Shown: one piece after another, positions 27,201 to 40,299 of the stretch
Position numbering within the stretch: position 1 is the first letter of the stretch
Layout of the letters: each line of letters begins with the position of its first letter
Source of the DNA: Hippophae tibetana
Taxonomy: Eukaryota > Streptophyta > Magnoliopsida > Rosales > Elaeagnaceae
Direction of reading: 5' to 3'
Length of the DNA: 64,000 nucleotides
Assembly (NCBI GenBank): GCA_037013495.1
Contig: JAZDXN010000026.1
Location: 4,278,001 to 4,342,000, forward strand
Position numbers and translations under genes: made by a program
The notes under the pieces: generated by a model
Told to the model about the DNA's origin: nothing
Databases searched by the model: none
The model's input: only the letters and a program-made list of their open reading frames with translations

Positions 27201-27903
27201 AGTCTCTATTCTTCACAAAAAATAAGAGAAGAGAAAAAAAAGAGGATGTCGTTCACATTTTCAAAAACAACAAAACATTTTGTAAATATGAGTTAAAAGT
27301 TTCAAAGGACATAACTTTTGACTCGTGTATCGAAACCGCTATTATAATATATCAAATCGGAGCTCGTTTCAAATTACACAATATGTTTTGGTCCCACGAA
27401 AGAAAATAGTTTTTGTAGCCAAATTACACATTTACTTCACTTTCCGAGGGTTTAATGTTTTTCACGCACCATTTTCATTTTACTTAGTGCTAGTTTAATT
27501 CAATAGAGCTATAGAGGAGATATTGGTGCCAACCTAGGGTTGTTTCTTTATATTTTCAATAATTCTCTATTCTTCAAGAAAAAAATATGAGAAGAGAAAA
27601 AGAAAGAGGATGTCGTTCACATTTTCAAAAACAACAAAACATTTGGTAAATATGAGTTACAACGTTCAAAGGACATAACTTTTGACTCGGGTATCGAAAC
27701 CACTATTATAATATATCAAATCGGAGCTCGTTTCAAATTACACAATATGTTTTGTCCCACCAAGGAAAATAGTTTTTGTACCCAAATTAACACATTTACT
27801 TCACTTTCCGAGGGTTTAAAGTTTTTCAGGCACCATTTTCATTTTACTTAGTGCTAGTTTAATTCAATAGAGCTATAGAGGAGATATTGGTGCCAACCTA
27901 GGG
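24272..27903 (+). repeat. Two A-B-A-B-C pentamers (1816 bp each)
   Basis: Order: A 24272, B 24637, A 24998, B 25363, C 25724; then A 26088, B 26453, A 26814, B 27179, C 27540. Shared private marks 1816 apart include caccatttccatttt (24925/26741 area), tttttctaccca (25230/27046 area), gatattcgtgccg (25344/27160 area) and the B ending tttaatgtttttcacg (25635/27451 area). Differences include aggaaataac in the first A and ttcttaatattttc at 26091. The unit behaves as a short-lived higher-order variant in which one C has been lost from two trimers. Confidence 0.88.
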
Positions 27904-30900
27904 TTGTTTCTTTATATTTTCAATAAGTCTCTATTCTTCAAGAAAAAAATAAGAGAAGAGAAAAAGAAAGAGGATGTCGTTCAAATTTTCAAAAACAACA
28001 AAACATTTGGTAAATATGAGTTACAACGTTCAAAGGACATAACTTTTGACTCGGGTATCGAAACCACTGTTATAATATATCAAATCGGAGCTCGTTTCAA
28101 ATTACACAATATGTTTTGTCCCACCTAGGAAAATAGTTTTTGTACCCAAATTAACACATTTACTTCACTTTCCGAGGGTTAAAAGTTTTTCAGGCACCAT
28201 TTTCATTTTACTTAGTGCTAGTTTAATTCAATAGAGCTATAGAGGAGATATTGGTGCCAACCTAGGGTTGTTTCTTTATATTTTCAATAAGTCTCTATTC
28301 TTCAAGAAAAAAATAAGAGAAGAGAAAAAGAAAGAGGATGTCGTTCACATTTTCAAAAACAACAAAACATTTGGTAAATATGAGTTACAACTTTCAAAGG
28401 ACATAACTTTTGACTCGGGTATCGAAACCACTATTATAATATATCAAATCGAAGCTCGTATTAAATTACACAATATTTTTTGGTCCCGCCAAAGAAAATC
28501 GTTTTTGTACCCAAATTTATTCGTTTACATCACTTAATAGGTGTTTAACGTTTGTGACGCACCATTTTCATTTTTCTTACTTCTGGTTTAATTCAATAGA
28601 GCTATATAGGAGATATTGGTGCCGAACTAGGGTTGTTTCTTTATATTTTCAATGAGTCTCTATTCTTCATAAAAAATAAGAGAAGAGAAAAAAAAAGAGG
28701 ATGTCGTTCACGTTTTCAAAAACAACAAAACATTTTGTAAATATGAGTTAAAATTTTCAAAGGACATCACTTTTGACTCGTGTATCGAAACCGCTATTAT
28801 AATATATCAAATCGGAGCTCCTTTCAAATTACACAATATGTTTTGGTCCCACGAAAGAAAATAGTTTTTGTAGCCAAATTACACATTTACTTCACTTTCC
28901 GAGGGTTTAAAGTTTTTCACGCACCATTTTCATTTTACTTAGTGCTAGTTTAATTCAATAGAGCTATAGAGGAGATATTGGTGCCAACCTAGGGTTGTTT
29001 CTTTATATTTTCAATAAGTCTCTATTCTTCAAGAAAAAAATATGAGAAGAGAAAAAGAAAGAGGATGTCGTTCACATTTTCAAAAACAACAAAACATTTG
29101 GTAAATATGAGTTACAACGTTCAAAGGACATAACTTTTGACTCGGGTATCGAAACCACTATTATAATATATCAAATCGGAGCTCGTTTCAAATTACACAA
29201 TATGTTTTGTCCCACCAAGGAAAATAGTTTTTGTACCCAAATTAACACATTTACTTCACTTTCCGAGGGTTTAAAGTTTTTCAGGCACCATTTTCATTTT
29301 ACTTAGTGCTAGTTTAATTCAATAGAGCTATAGAGGAGATATTGGTGCCAACCTAGGGTTGTTTCTTTATATTTTCAATAAGTCTCTATTCTTCAAGAAA
29401 AAAATAAGAGAAGAGAAAAAGAAAGAGGATGTCGATCACATTTTCAAAAACAACAAAACATTTGGTAAATATGAGTTACAACTTTCAAAGGACATAACTT
29501 TTGACTCGGGTATCGAAACCACTATTATAATATATCAAATCGAAGCTCGTATTAAATTACACAATAAGTTTTGGTCCCGCCAAAGAAAATCGTTTTTGTA
29601 CCCAAATTTATACGTTTACATCGCTTAATAGGTGTTTAACGTTTGTGACGCACCATTTTCATTTTTCTTACTTCTACTTTAATTCAATAGAGCTGTATAG
29701 GAGATATTGGTGCCGACCTAGGGTTGTTTCTTTATATTTTCAATCAGTCTCTATTCTTCACAAAAAATAAGAAAAGAGAAAAAAAAGAGGATGTCGTTCA
29801 CGTTTTCAAAAACAACAAAACATTTTGTAAATATGAGTTAAAAGTTTCAAAGGACATAACTTTTGACTCGTGTATCGAAACCGCTATTATAATATATCAA
29901 ATCGGAGCTCGTTTCAAATTACACAATATGTTTTGGTCCCACGAAAGAAAATAGTTTTTGTAGCCAAATTACACATTTACTTCACTTTCCGAGGGTTTAA
30001 AGTTTTTCACGCACCATTTTCATTTTACTTAGTGCTAGTTTAATTCAATAGAGCTATAGAGGAGATATTGGTGCCAACCTAGGGTTGTTTCTTTATATTT
30101 TCAATAATTCTCTATTCTTCAAGAAAAAAATATGAGAAGAGAAAAAGAAAGAGGATGTCGTTCACATTTTCAAAAACAACAAAACATTTGGTAAATATGA
30201 GTTACAACGTTCAAAGGACATAACTTTTGACTCGGGTATCGAAACCACTATTATAATATATCAAATCGGAGCTCGTTTCAAATTACACAATATGTTTTGT
30301 CCCACCAAGGAAAATAGTTTTTGTACCCAAATTAACACATTTACTTCACTTTCCGAGGGTTTAATGTTTTTCAGGCACCATTTTCATTTTACTTAGTGCT
30401 AGTTTAATTCAATAGAGCTATAGAGGAGATATTGGTGCCAACCTAGGGTTGTTTCTTTATATTTTCAATAAGTCTCTATTCTTCAAGAAAAAAATAAGAG
30501 AAGAGAAAAAGAAAGAGGATGTCGTTCACATTTTCAAAAACAACAAAACATTTGGTAAATATGAGTTACAACGTTCAAAGGACATAACTTTTGACTCGGG
30601 TATCGAAACCACTATTATAATATATCAAATCGGAGCTCGTTTCAAATTACACAATATGTTTTGTCCCACCAAGGAAAATAGTTTTTGTACCCAAATTAAC
30701 ACATTTACTTCACTTTCCGAGGGTTTAATGTTTTTCAGGCACCATTTTCATTTTACTTAGTGCTAGTTTAATTCAATAGAGCTATAGAGGAGATATTGGT
30801 GCCAACCTAGGGTTGTTTGTTTATATTTTCAATAAGTCTCTATTCTTCAAGAAAAAAATAAGAGAAGAGAAAAAGAAAGAGGATGTCGTTCACATTTTCA

Positions 30901-31902
30901 AAAACAAAAAAACATTTGGTAAATATGAGTTACAACTTTCAAAGGACATAACTTTTGACTCGGGTATCGAAACCACTATTATAATATATCAAATCGAAGC
31001 TCGTATTAAATTACACAATATGTTTTGGTCCCGCCAAAGAAAATCGTTTTTGTACCCAAATTTATACGTTTACATCACTTAATAGGTGTTTAACGTTTGT
31101 GACGCACCATTTTCATTTTTCTTACTTCTGCTTTAATTCAATAGAGCTGTATAGGAGATATTCGTGCCGACCTAGGGTTGTTTCTTTACATTTTCAATCA
31201 GTCTCTATTCTTCACAAAAAATAAGAGAAGAGAAAAAAAAGAGGATGTCGTTCACGTTTTCAAAAACAACAAAACATTTTGTAAATATGAGTTAAAAGTT
31301 TCAAAGGACATAACTTTTGACTCGTGTATCGAAACCGCTATTATAATATATCAAATCGGAGCTCGTTTCAAATTACACAATATGTTTTGGTCCCACGAAA
31401 GAAAATAGTTTTTGTAGCCAAATTACACATTTACTTCACTTTCCGAGGGTTTAAAGTTTTTCACGCACCATTTTCATTTTACTTAGTGCTAGTTTAATTC
31501 AATAGAGCTATAGAGGAGATATTGGTGCCAACCTAGGGTTGTTTCTTTATATTTTCAATAATTCTCTATTCTTCAAGAAAAAAATATGAGAAGAGAAAAA
31601 GAAAGAGGATGTCGTTCACATTTTCAAAAACAACAAAACATTTGGTAAATATGAGTTACAACGTTCAAAGGACATAACTTTTGACTCGGGTATCGAAACC
31701 ACTATTATAATATATCAAATCGGAGCTCGTTTCAAATTACACAATATGTTTTGTCCCACCAAGGAAAATAGTTTTTGTACCCAAATTAACACATTTACTT
31801 CACTTTCCGAGGGTTTAAAGTTTTTCAGGCACCATTTTCATTTTACTTAGTGCTAGTTTAATTCAATAGAGCTATAGAGGAGATATTGGTGCCAACCTAG
31901 GG

Positions 31903-32992
31903 TTGTTTCTTTATATTTTCAATAAGTCTCTATTCTTCAAGAAAAAAATAAGTGAAGAGAAAAAGAAAGAGGATGTCGTTCGCATTTTCAAAAACAACAA
32001 AACATTTGGTAAATATGAGTTACAACTTTCAAAGGACATAACTTTTGACTCGGGTATCGAAACCACTATTATAATATATCAAATCGAAGCTCGTATTAAA
32101 TTACACAATATATTTTGGTCCCGCCAAAGAAAATCGTTTTTGTACCCAAATTTATACGTTTACATCACTTAATAGGTGTTAAACGTTTGTGACGCACCAT
32201 TTTCATTTTTCTTACTTCTGCTTTAATTCAATAGAGCTGTATAGGAGATATCCGTGCCGACCTAGGGTTGTTTCTTTATATTTTCAATCAGTCTCTATTC
32301 TTCACAAAAAATAAGAGAAGAGAAAAAAAAGAGGATGTCGTTCACGTTTTCAAAAACAACAAAACATTTTGTAAATATGAGTTAAAATTTTCAAAGGACA
32401 TAACTTTTGACTCGTGTATCGAAACCGCTATTATAATATATCAAATCGGAGCTCGTTTCAAATTACACAATATGTTTTGGTCCCACGAAAGAAAATAGTT
32501 TTTGTAGCCAAATTACACATTTACTTCACTTTCCGAGGGTTTAAAGTTTTTCACGCACCATTTTCATTTTACTTAGTGCTAGTTTAATTCAATAGAGCTA
32601 TAGAGGAGATATTGGTGCCAACCTAGGGTTGTTTCTTTATATTTTCAATAATTCTCTATTCTTCAAGAAAAAAATATGAGAAGAGAAAAAGAAAGAGGAT
32701 GTCGTTCACATTTTCAAAAACAACAAAACATTTGGTAAATATGAGTTACAACGTTCAAAGGACATAACTTTTGACTCGGGTATCGAAACCACTATTATAA
32801 TATATCAAATCGGAGCTCGTTTCAAATTACACAATATGTTTTGTCCCACCAAGGAAAATAGTTTTTGTACCCAAATTAACACATTTACTTCACTTTCCGA
32901 GGGTTTAAAGTTTTTCAGGCACCATTTTCATTTTACTTAGTGCTAGTTTAATTCAATAGAGCTATAGAGGAGATATTGGTGCCAACCTAGGG
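31903..32992 (+). repeat. Trimeric higher-order repeat A-B-C, 1090 bp, representative unit
   Basis: One complete modern unit: A 31903-32267 (365 bp), B 32268-32628 (361 bp), C 32629-32992 (364 bp). The A, B and C markers differ strongly within a unit, while monomers of the same class are nearly identical between units. That is the definition of a higher-order repeat. The same order repeats with period 1090 at many places from 28 to 64 kb, interrupted by the pentamer, doubled-C and C-B'-C variants described separately. This unit carries private marks in its A monomer (aataagtgaag, gttcgcatt) that recur at 38447 and 44988, showing copying over more than 6 and 13 kb. Confidence 0.92.
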
Positions 32993-33719
32993 TTGTTTCT
33001 TTATATTTTCAATAAGTCTCTATTCTTCAAGAAAAAAATAAGAGAAGAGAAAAAGAAAGAGGATGTCGTTCGCATTTTCAAAAACAACAAAACATTTGGT
33101 AAATATGAGTTACAACTTTCAAAGGACATAACTTTTGACTCGGGTATCGAAACCACTATTATAATATATCAAATCGAAGCTCGTATTAAATTACACAATA
33201 TTTTTTGGTCCCGCCAAAGAAAATCGTTTTTGTACCCAAATTTATTCGTTTACATCACTTAATAGGTGTTTAACGTTTGTGACGCACCATTTTTATTTTT
33301 CTTACTTCTGGTTTAATTCAATAGAGCTATATAGGAGATATTGGTGCCGAACTAGGGTTGTTTCTTTATATTTTCAATGAGTCTCTATTCTTCACAAAAA
33401 ATAAGAGAAGAGAAAAAAAAAGAGGATGTCGTTCACGTTTTCAAAAACAACAAAACATTTTGTAAATATGAGTTAAAATTTTCAAAGGACATCACTTTTG
33501 ACTCGTGTATCGAAACCGCTATTATAATATATCAAATCGGAGCTCCTTTCAAATTACACAATATGTTTTGGTCCCACGAAAGAAAATAGTTTTTGTAGCC
33601 AAATTACACATTTACTTCACTTTCCGAGGGTTTAAAGTTTTTCACGCACCATTTTCATTTTACTTAGTGCTAGTTTAATTCAATAGAGCTATAGAGGAGA
33701 TATTGGTGCCAACCTAGGG

Positions 33720-34083
33720 TTGTTTCTTTATATTTTCAATAAGTCTCTATTCTTCAAGAAAAAAATATGAGAAGAGAAAAAGAAAGAGGATGTCGTTCAC
33801 ATTTTCAAAAACAACAAAACATTTGGTAAATATGAGTTACAACGTTCAAAGGACATAACTTTTGACTCGGGTATCGAAACCACTATTATAATATATCAAA
33901 TCGGAGCTCGTTTCAAATTACACAATATGTTTTGGTCCCACGAAAGAAAATAGTTTTTGTAGCCAAATTACACATTTACTTCACTTTCCGAGGGTTTAAT
34001 GTTTTTCACGCACCATTTTCATTTTACTTAGTGCTAGTTTAATTCAATAGAGCTATAGAGGAGATATTGGTGCCAACCTAGGG
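33720..34083 (+). repeat. C/B hybrid monomer at the 6544-bp duplication junction
   Basis: Up to gaaaccactatt (about 33882) this is class C, with tatgag and acaacgttc. From ggtcccacgaaag (about 33932) it is class B, ending in the private tttaatgtttttcacg. That B ending is otherwise seen only in the B monomers at 25363 and 27179. The switch lies in the roughly 50 bp between those markers, a stretch identical in the two parents. The monomer is followed by a normal C, so the local order is B-C/B-C. It marks the end of copy 1 and the start of copy 2. Confidence 0.88.
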
Positions 34084-37000
34084 TTGTTTCTTTATATTTT
34101 CAATAATTCTCTATTCTTCAAGAAAAAAATATGAGAAGAGAAAAAGAAAGAGGATGTCGTTCACATTTTCAAAAACAACAAAACATTTGGTAAATATGAG
34201 TTACAACGTTCAAAGGACATAACTTTTGACTCGGGTATCGAAACCACTATTATAATATATCAAATCGGAGCTCGTTTCAAATTACACAATATGTTTTGTC
34301 CCACCAAGGAAAATAGTTTTTGTACCCAAATTAACACATTTACTTCACTTTCCGAGGGTTTAAAGTTTTTCAGGCACCATTTTCATTTTACTTAGTGCTA
34401 GTTTAATTCAATAGAGCTATAGAGGAGATATTGGTGCCAACCTAGGGTTGTTTCTTTATATTTTCAATAAGTCTCTATTCTTCAAGAAAAAAATAAGAGA
34501 AGAGAAAAAGAAAGAGGATGTCGTTCAAATTTTCAAAAACAACAAAACATTTGGTAAATATGAGTTACAACGTTCAAAGGACATAACTTTTGACTCGGGT
34601 ATCGAAACCACTGTTATAATATATCAAATCGGAGCTCGTTTCAAATTACACAATATGTTTTGTCCCACCTAGGAAAATAGTTTTTGTACCCAAATTAACA
34701 CATTTACTTCACTTTCCGAGGGTTAAAAGTTTTTCAGGCACCATTTTCATTTTACTTAGTGCTAGTTTAATTCAATAGAGCTATAGAGGAGATATTGGTG
34801 CCAACCTAGGGTTGTTTCTTTATATTTTCAATAAGTCTCTATTCTTCAAGAAAAAAATAAGAGAAGAGAAAAAGAAAGAGGATGTCGTTCACATTTTCAA
34901 AAACAACAAAACATTTGGTAAATATGAGTTACAACTTTCAAAGGACATAACTTTTGACTCGGGTATCGAAACCACTATTATAATATATCAAATCGAAGCT
35001 CGTATTAAATTACACAATATTTTTTGGTCCCGCCAAAGAAAATCGTTTTTGTACCCAAATTTATTCGTTTACATCACTTAATAGGTGTTTAACGTTTGTG
35101 ACGCACCATTTTCATTTTTCTTACTTCTGGTTTAATTCAATAGAGCTATATAGGAGATATTGGTGCCGAACTAGGGTTGTTTCTTTATATTTTCAATGAG
35201 TCTCTATTCTTCATAAAAAATAAGAGAAGAGAAAAAAAAAGAGGATGTCGTTCACGTTTTCAAAAACAACAAAACATTTTGTAAATATGAGTTAAAATTT
35301 TCAAAGGACATCACTTTTGACTCGTGTATCGAAACCGCTATTATAATATATCAAATCGGAGCTCCTTTCAAATTACACAATATGTTTTGGTCCCACGAAA
35401 GAAAATAGTTTTTGTAGCCAAATTACACATTTACTTCACTTTCCGAGGGTTTAAAGTTTTTCACGCACCATTTTCATTTTACTTAGTGCTAGTTTAATTC
35501 AATAGAGCTATAGAGGAGATATTGGTGCCAACCTAGGGTTGTTTCTTTATATTTTCAATAAGTCTCTATTCTTCAAGAAAAAAATATGAGAAGAGAAAAA
35601 GAAAGAGGATGTCGTTCACATTTTCAAAAACAACAAAACATTTGGTAAATATGAGTTACAACGTTCAAAGGACATAACTTTTGACTCGGGTATCGAAACC
35701 ACTATTATAATATATCAAATCGGAGCTCGTTTCAAATTACACAATATGTTTTGTCCCACCAAGGAAAATAGTTTTTGTACCCAAATTAACACATTTACTT
35801 CACTTTCCGAGGGTTTAAAGTTTTTCAGGCACCATTTTCATTTTACTTAGTGCTAGTTTAATTCAATAGAGCTATAGAGGAGATATTGGTGCCAACCTAG
35901 GGTTGTTTCTTTATATTTTCAATAAGTCTCTATTCTTCAAGAAAAAAATAAGAGAAGAGAAAAAGAAAGAGGATGTCGATCACATTTTCAAAAACAACAA
36001 AACATTTGGTAAATATGAGTTACAACTTTCAAAGGACATAACTTTTGACTCGGGTATCGAAACCACTATTATAATATATCAAATCGAAGCTCGTATTAAA
36101 TTACACAATAAGTTTTGGTCCCGCCAAAGAAAATCGTTTTTGTACCCAAATTTATACGTTTACATCGCTTAATAGGTGTTTAACGTTTGTGACGCACCAT
36201 TTTCATTTTTCTTACTTCTACTTTAATTCAATAGAGCTGTATAGGAGATATTGGTGCCGACCTAGGGTTGTTTCTTTATATTTTCAATCAGTCTCTATTC
36301 TTCACAAAAAATAAGAAAAGAGAAAAAAAAGAGGATGTCGTTCACGTTTTCAAAAACAACAAAACATTTTGTAAATATGAGTTAAAAGTTTCAAAGGACA
36401 TAACTTTTGACTCGTGTATCGAAACCGCTATTATAATATATCAAATCGGAGCTCGTTTCAAATTACACAATATGTTTTGGTCCCACGAAAGAAAATAGTT
36501 TTTGTAGCCAAATTACACATTTACTTCACTTTCCGAGGGTTTAAAGTTTTTCACGCACCATTTTCATTTTACTTAGTGCTAGTTTAATTCAATAGAGCTA
36601 TAGAGGAGATATTGGTGCCAACCTAGGGTTGTTTCTTTATATTTTCAATAATTCTCTATTCTTCAAGAAAAAAATATGAGAAGAGAAAAAGAAAGAGGAT
36701 GTCGTTCACATTTTCAAAAACAACAAAACATTTGGTAAATATGAGTTACAACGTTCAAAGGACATAACTTTTGACTCGGGTATCGAAACCACTATTATAA
36801 TATATCAAATCGGAGCTCGTTTCAAATTACACAATATGTTTTGTCCCACCAAGGAAAATAGTTTTTGTACCCAAATTAACACATTTACTTCACTTTCCGA
36901 GGGTTTAATGTTTTTCAGGCACCATTTTCATTTTACTTAGTGCTAGTTTAATTCAATAGAGCTATAGAGGAGATATTGGTGCCAACCTAGGGTTGTTTCT

Positions 37001-40000
37001 TTATATTTTCAATAAGTCTCTATTCTTCAAGAAAAAAATAAGAGAAGAGAAAAAGAAAGAGGATGTCGTTCACATTTTCAAAAACAACAAAACATTTGGT
37101 AAATATGAGTTACAACGTTCAAAGGACATAACTTTTGACTCGGGTATCGAAACCACTATTATAATATATCAAATCGGAGCTCGTTTCAAATTACACAATA
37201 TGTTTTGTCCCACCAAGGAAAATAGTTTTTGTACCCAAATTAACACATTTACTTCACTTTCCGAGGGTTTAATGTTTTTCAGGCACCATTTTCATTTTAC
37301 TTAGTGCTAGTTTAATTCAATAGAGCTATAGAGGAGATATTGGTGCCAACCTAGGGTTGTTTGTTTATATTTTCAATAAGTCTCTATTCTTCAAGAAAAA
37401 AATAAGAGAAGAGAAAAAGAAAGAGGATGTCGTTCACATTTTCAAAAACAAAAAAACATTTGGTAAATATGAGTTACAACTTTCAAAGGACATAACTTTT
37501 GACTCGGGTATCGAAACCACTATTATAATATATCAAATCGAAGCTCGTATTAAATTACACAATATGTTTTGGTCCCGCCAAAGAAAATCGTTTTTGTACC
37601 CAAATTTATACGTTTACATCACTTAATAGGTGTTTAACGTTTGTGACGCACCATTTTCATTTTTCTTACTTCTGCTTTAATTCAATAGAGCTGTATAGGA
37701 GATATTCGTGCCGACCTAGGGTTGTTTCTTTACATTTTCAATCAGTCTCTATTCTTCACAAAAAATAAGAGAAGAGAAAAAAAAGAGGATGTCGTTCACG
37801 TTTTCAAAAACAACAAAACATTTTGTAAATATGAGTTAAAAGTTTCAAAGGACATAACTTTTGACTCGTGTATCGAAACCGCTATTATAATATATCAAAT
37901 CGGAGCTCGTTTCAAATTACACAATATGTTTTGGTCCCACGAAAGAAAATAGTTTTTGTAGCCAAATTACACATTTACTTCACTTTCCGAGGGTTTAAAG
38001 TTTTTCACGCACCATTTTCATTTTACTTAGTGCTAGTTTAATTCAATAGAGCTATAGAGGAGATATTGGTGCCAACCTAGGGTTGTTTCTTTATATTTTC
38101 AATAATTCTCTATTCTTCAAGAAAAAAATATGAGAAGAGAAAAAGAAAGAGGATGTCGTTCACATTTTCAAAAACAACAAAACATTTGGTAAATATGAGT
38201 TACAACGTTCAAAGGACATAACTTTTGACTCGGGTATCGAAACCACTATTATAATATATCAAATCGGAGCTCGTTTCAAATTACACAATATGTTTTGTCC
38301 CACCAAGGAAAATAGTTTTTGTACCCAAATTAACACATTTACTTCACTTTCCGAGGGTTTAAAGTTTTTCAGGCACCATTTTCATTTTACTTAGTGCTAG
38401 TTTAATTCAATAGAGCTATAGAGGAGATATTGGTGCCAACCTAGGGTTGTTTCTTTATATTTTCAATAAGTCTCTATTCTTCAAGAAAAAAATAAGTGAA
38501 GAGAAAAAGAAAGAGGATGTCGTTCGCATTTTCAAAAACAACAAAACATTTGGTAAATATGAGTTACAACTTTCAAAGGACATAACTTTTGACTCGGGTA
38601 TCGAAACCACTATTATAATATATCAAATCGAAGCTCGTATTAAATTACACAATATATTTTGGTCCCGCCAAAGAAAATCGTTTTTGTACCCAAATTTATA
38701 CGTTTACATCACTTAATAGGTGTTAAACGTTTGTGACGCACCATTTTCATTTTTCTTACTTCTGCTTTAATTCAATAGAGCTGTATAGGAGATATCCGTG
38801 CCGACCTAGGGTTGTTTCTTTATATTTTCAATCAGTCTCTATTCTTCACAAAAAATAAGAGAAGAGAAAAAAAAGAGGATGTCGTTCACGTTTTCAAAAA
38901 CAACAAAACATTTTGTAAATATGAGTTAAAATTTTCAAAGGACATAACTTTTGACTCGTGTATCGAAACCGCTATTATAATATATCAAATCGGAGCTCGT
39001 TTCAAATTACACAATATGTTTTGGTCCCACGAAAGAAAATAGTTTTTGTAGCCAAATTACACATTTACTTCACTTTCCGAGGGTTTAAAGTTTTTCACGC
39101 ACCATTTTCATTTTACTTAGTGCTAGTTTAATTCAATAGAGCTATAGAGGAGATATTGGTGCCAACCTAGGGTTGTTTCTTTATATTTTCAATAATTCTC
39201 TATTCTTCAAGAAAAAAATATGAGAAGAGAAAAAGAAAGAGGATGTCGTTCACATTTTCAAAAACAACAAAACATTTGGTAAATATGAGTTACAACGTTC
39301 AAAGGACATAACTTTTGACTCGGGTATCGAAACCACTATTATAATATATCAAATCGGAGCTCGTTTCAAATTACACAATATGTTTTGTCCCACCAAGGAA
39401 AATAGTTTTTGTACCCAAATTAACACATTTACTTCACTTTCCGAGGGTTTAAAGTTTTTCAGGCACCATTTTCATTTTACTTAGTGCTAGTTTAATTCAA
39501 TAGAGCTATAGAGGAGATATTGGTGCCAACCTAGGGTTGTTTCTTTATATTTTCAATAAGTCTCTATTCTTCAAGAAAAAAATAAGAGAAGAGAAAAAGA
39601 AAGAGGATGTCGTTCGCATTTTCAAAAACAACAAAACATTTGGTAAATATGAGTTACAACTTTCAAAGGACATAACTTTTGACTCGGGTATCGAAACCAC
39701 TATTATAATATATCAAATCGAAGCTCGTATTAAATTACACAATATTTTTTGGTCCCGCCAAAGAAAATCGTTTTTGTACCCAAATTTATTCGTTTACATC
39801 ACTTAATAGGTGTTTAACGTTTGTGACGCACCATTTTTATTTTTCTTACTTCTGGTTTAATTCAATAGAGCTATATAGGAGATATTGGTGCCGAACTAGG
39901 GTTGTTTCTTTATATTTTCAATGAGTCTCTATTCTTCACAAAAAATAAGAGAAGAGAAAAAAAAAGAGGATGTCGTTCACGTTTTCAAAAACAACAAAAC

Positions 40001-40299
40001 ATTTTGTAAATATGAGTTAAAATTTTCAAAGGACATCACTTTTGACTCGTGTATCGAAACCGCTATTATAATATATCAAATCGGAGCTCCTTTCAAATTA
40101 CACAATATGTTTTGGTCCCACGAAAGAAAATAGTTTTTGTAGCCAAATTACACATTTACTTCACTTTCCGAGGGTTTAAAGTTTTTCACGCACCATTTTC
40201 ATTTTACTTAGTGCTAGTTTAATTCAATAGAGCTATAGAGGAGATATTGGTGCCAACCTAGGGTTGTTTCTTTATATTTTCAATAAGTCTCTATTCTTC

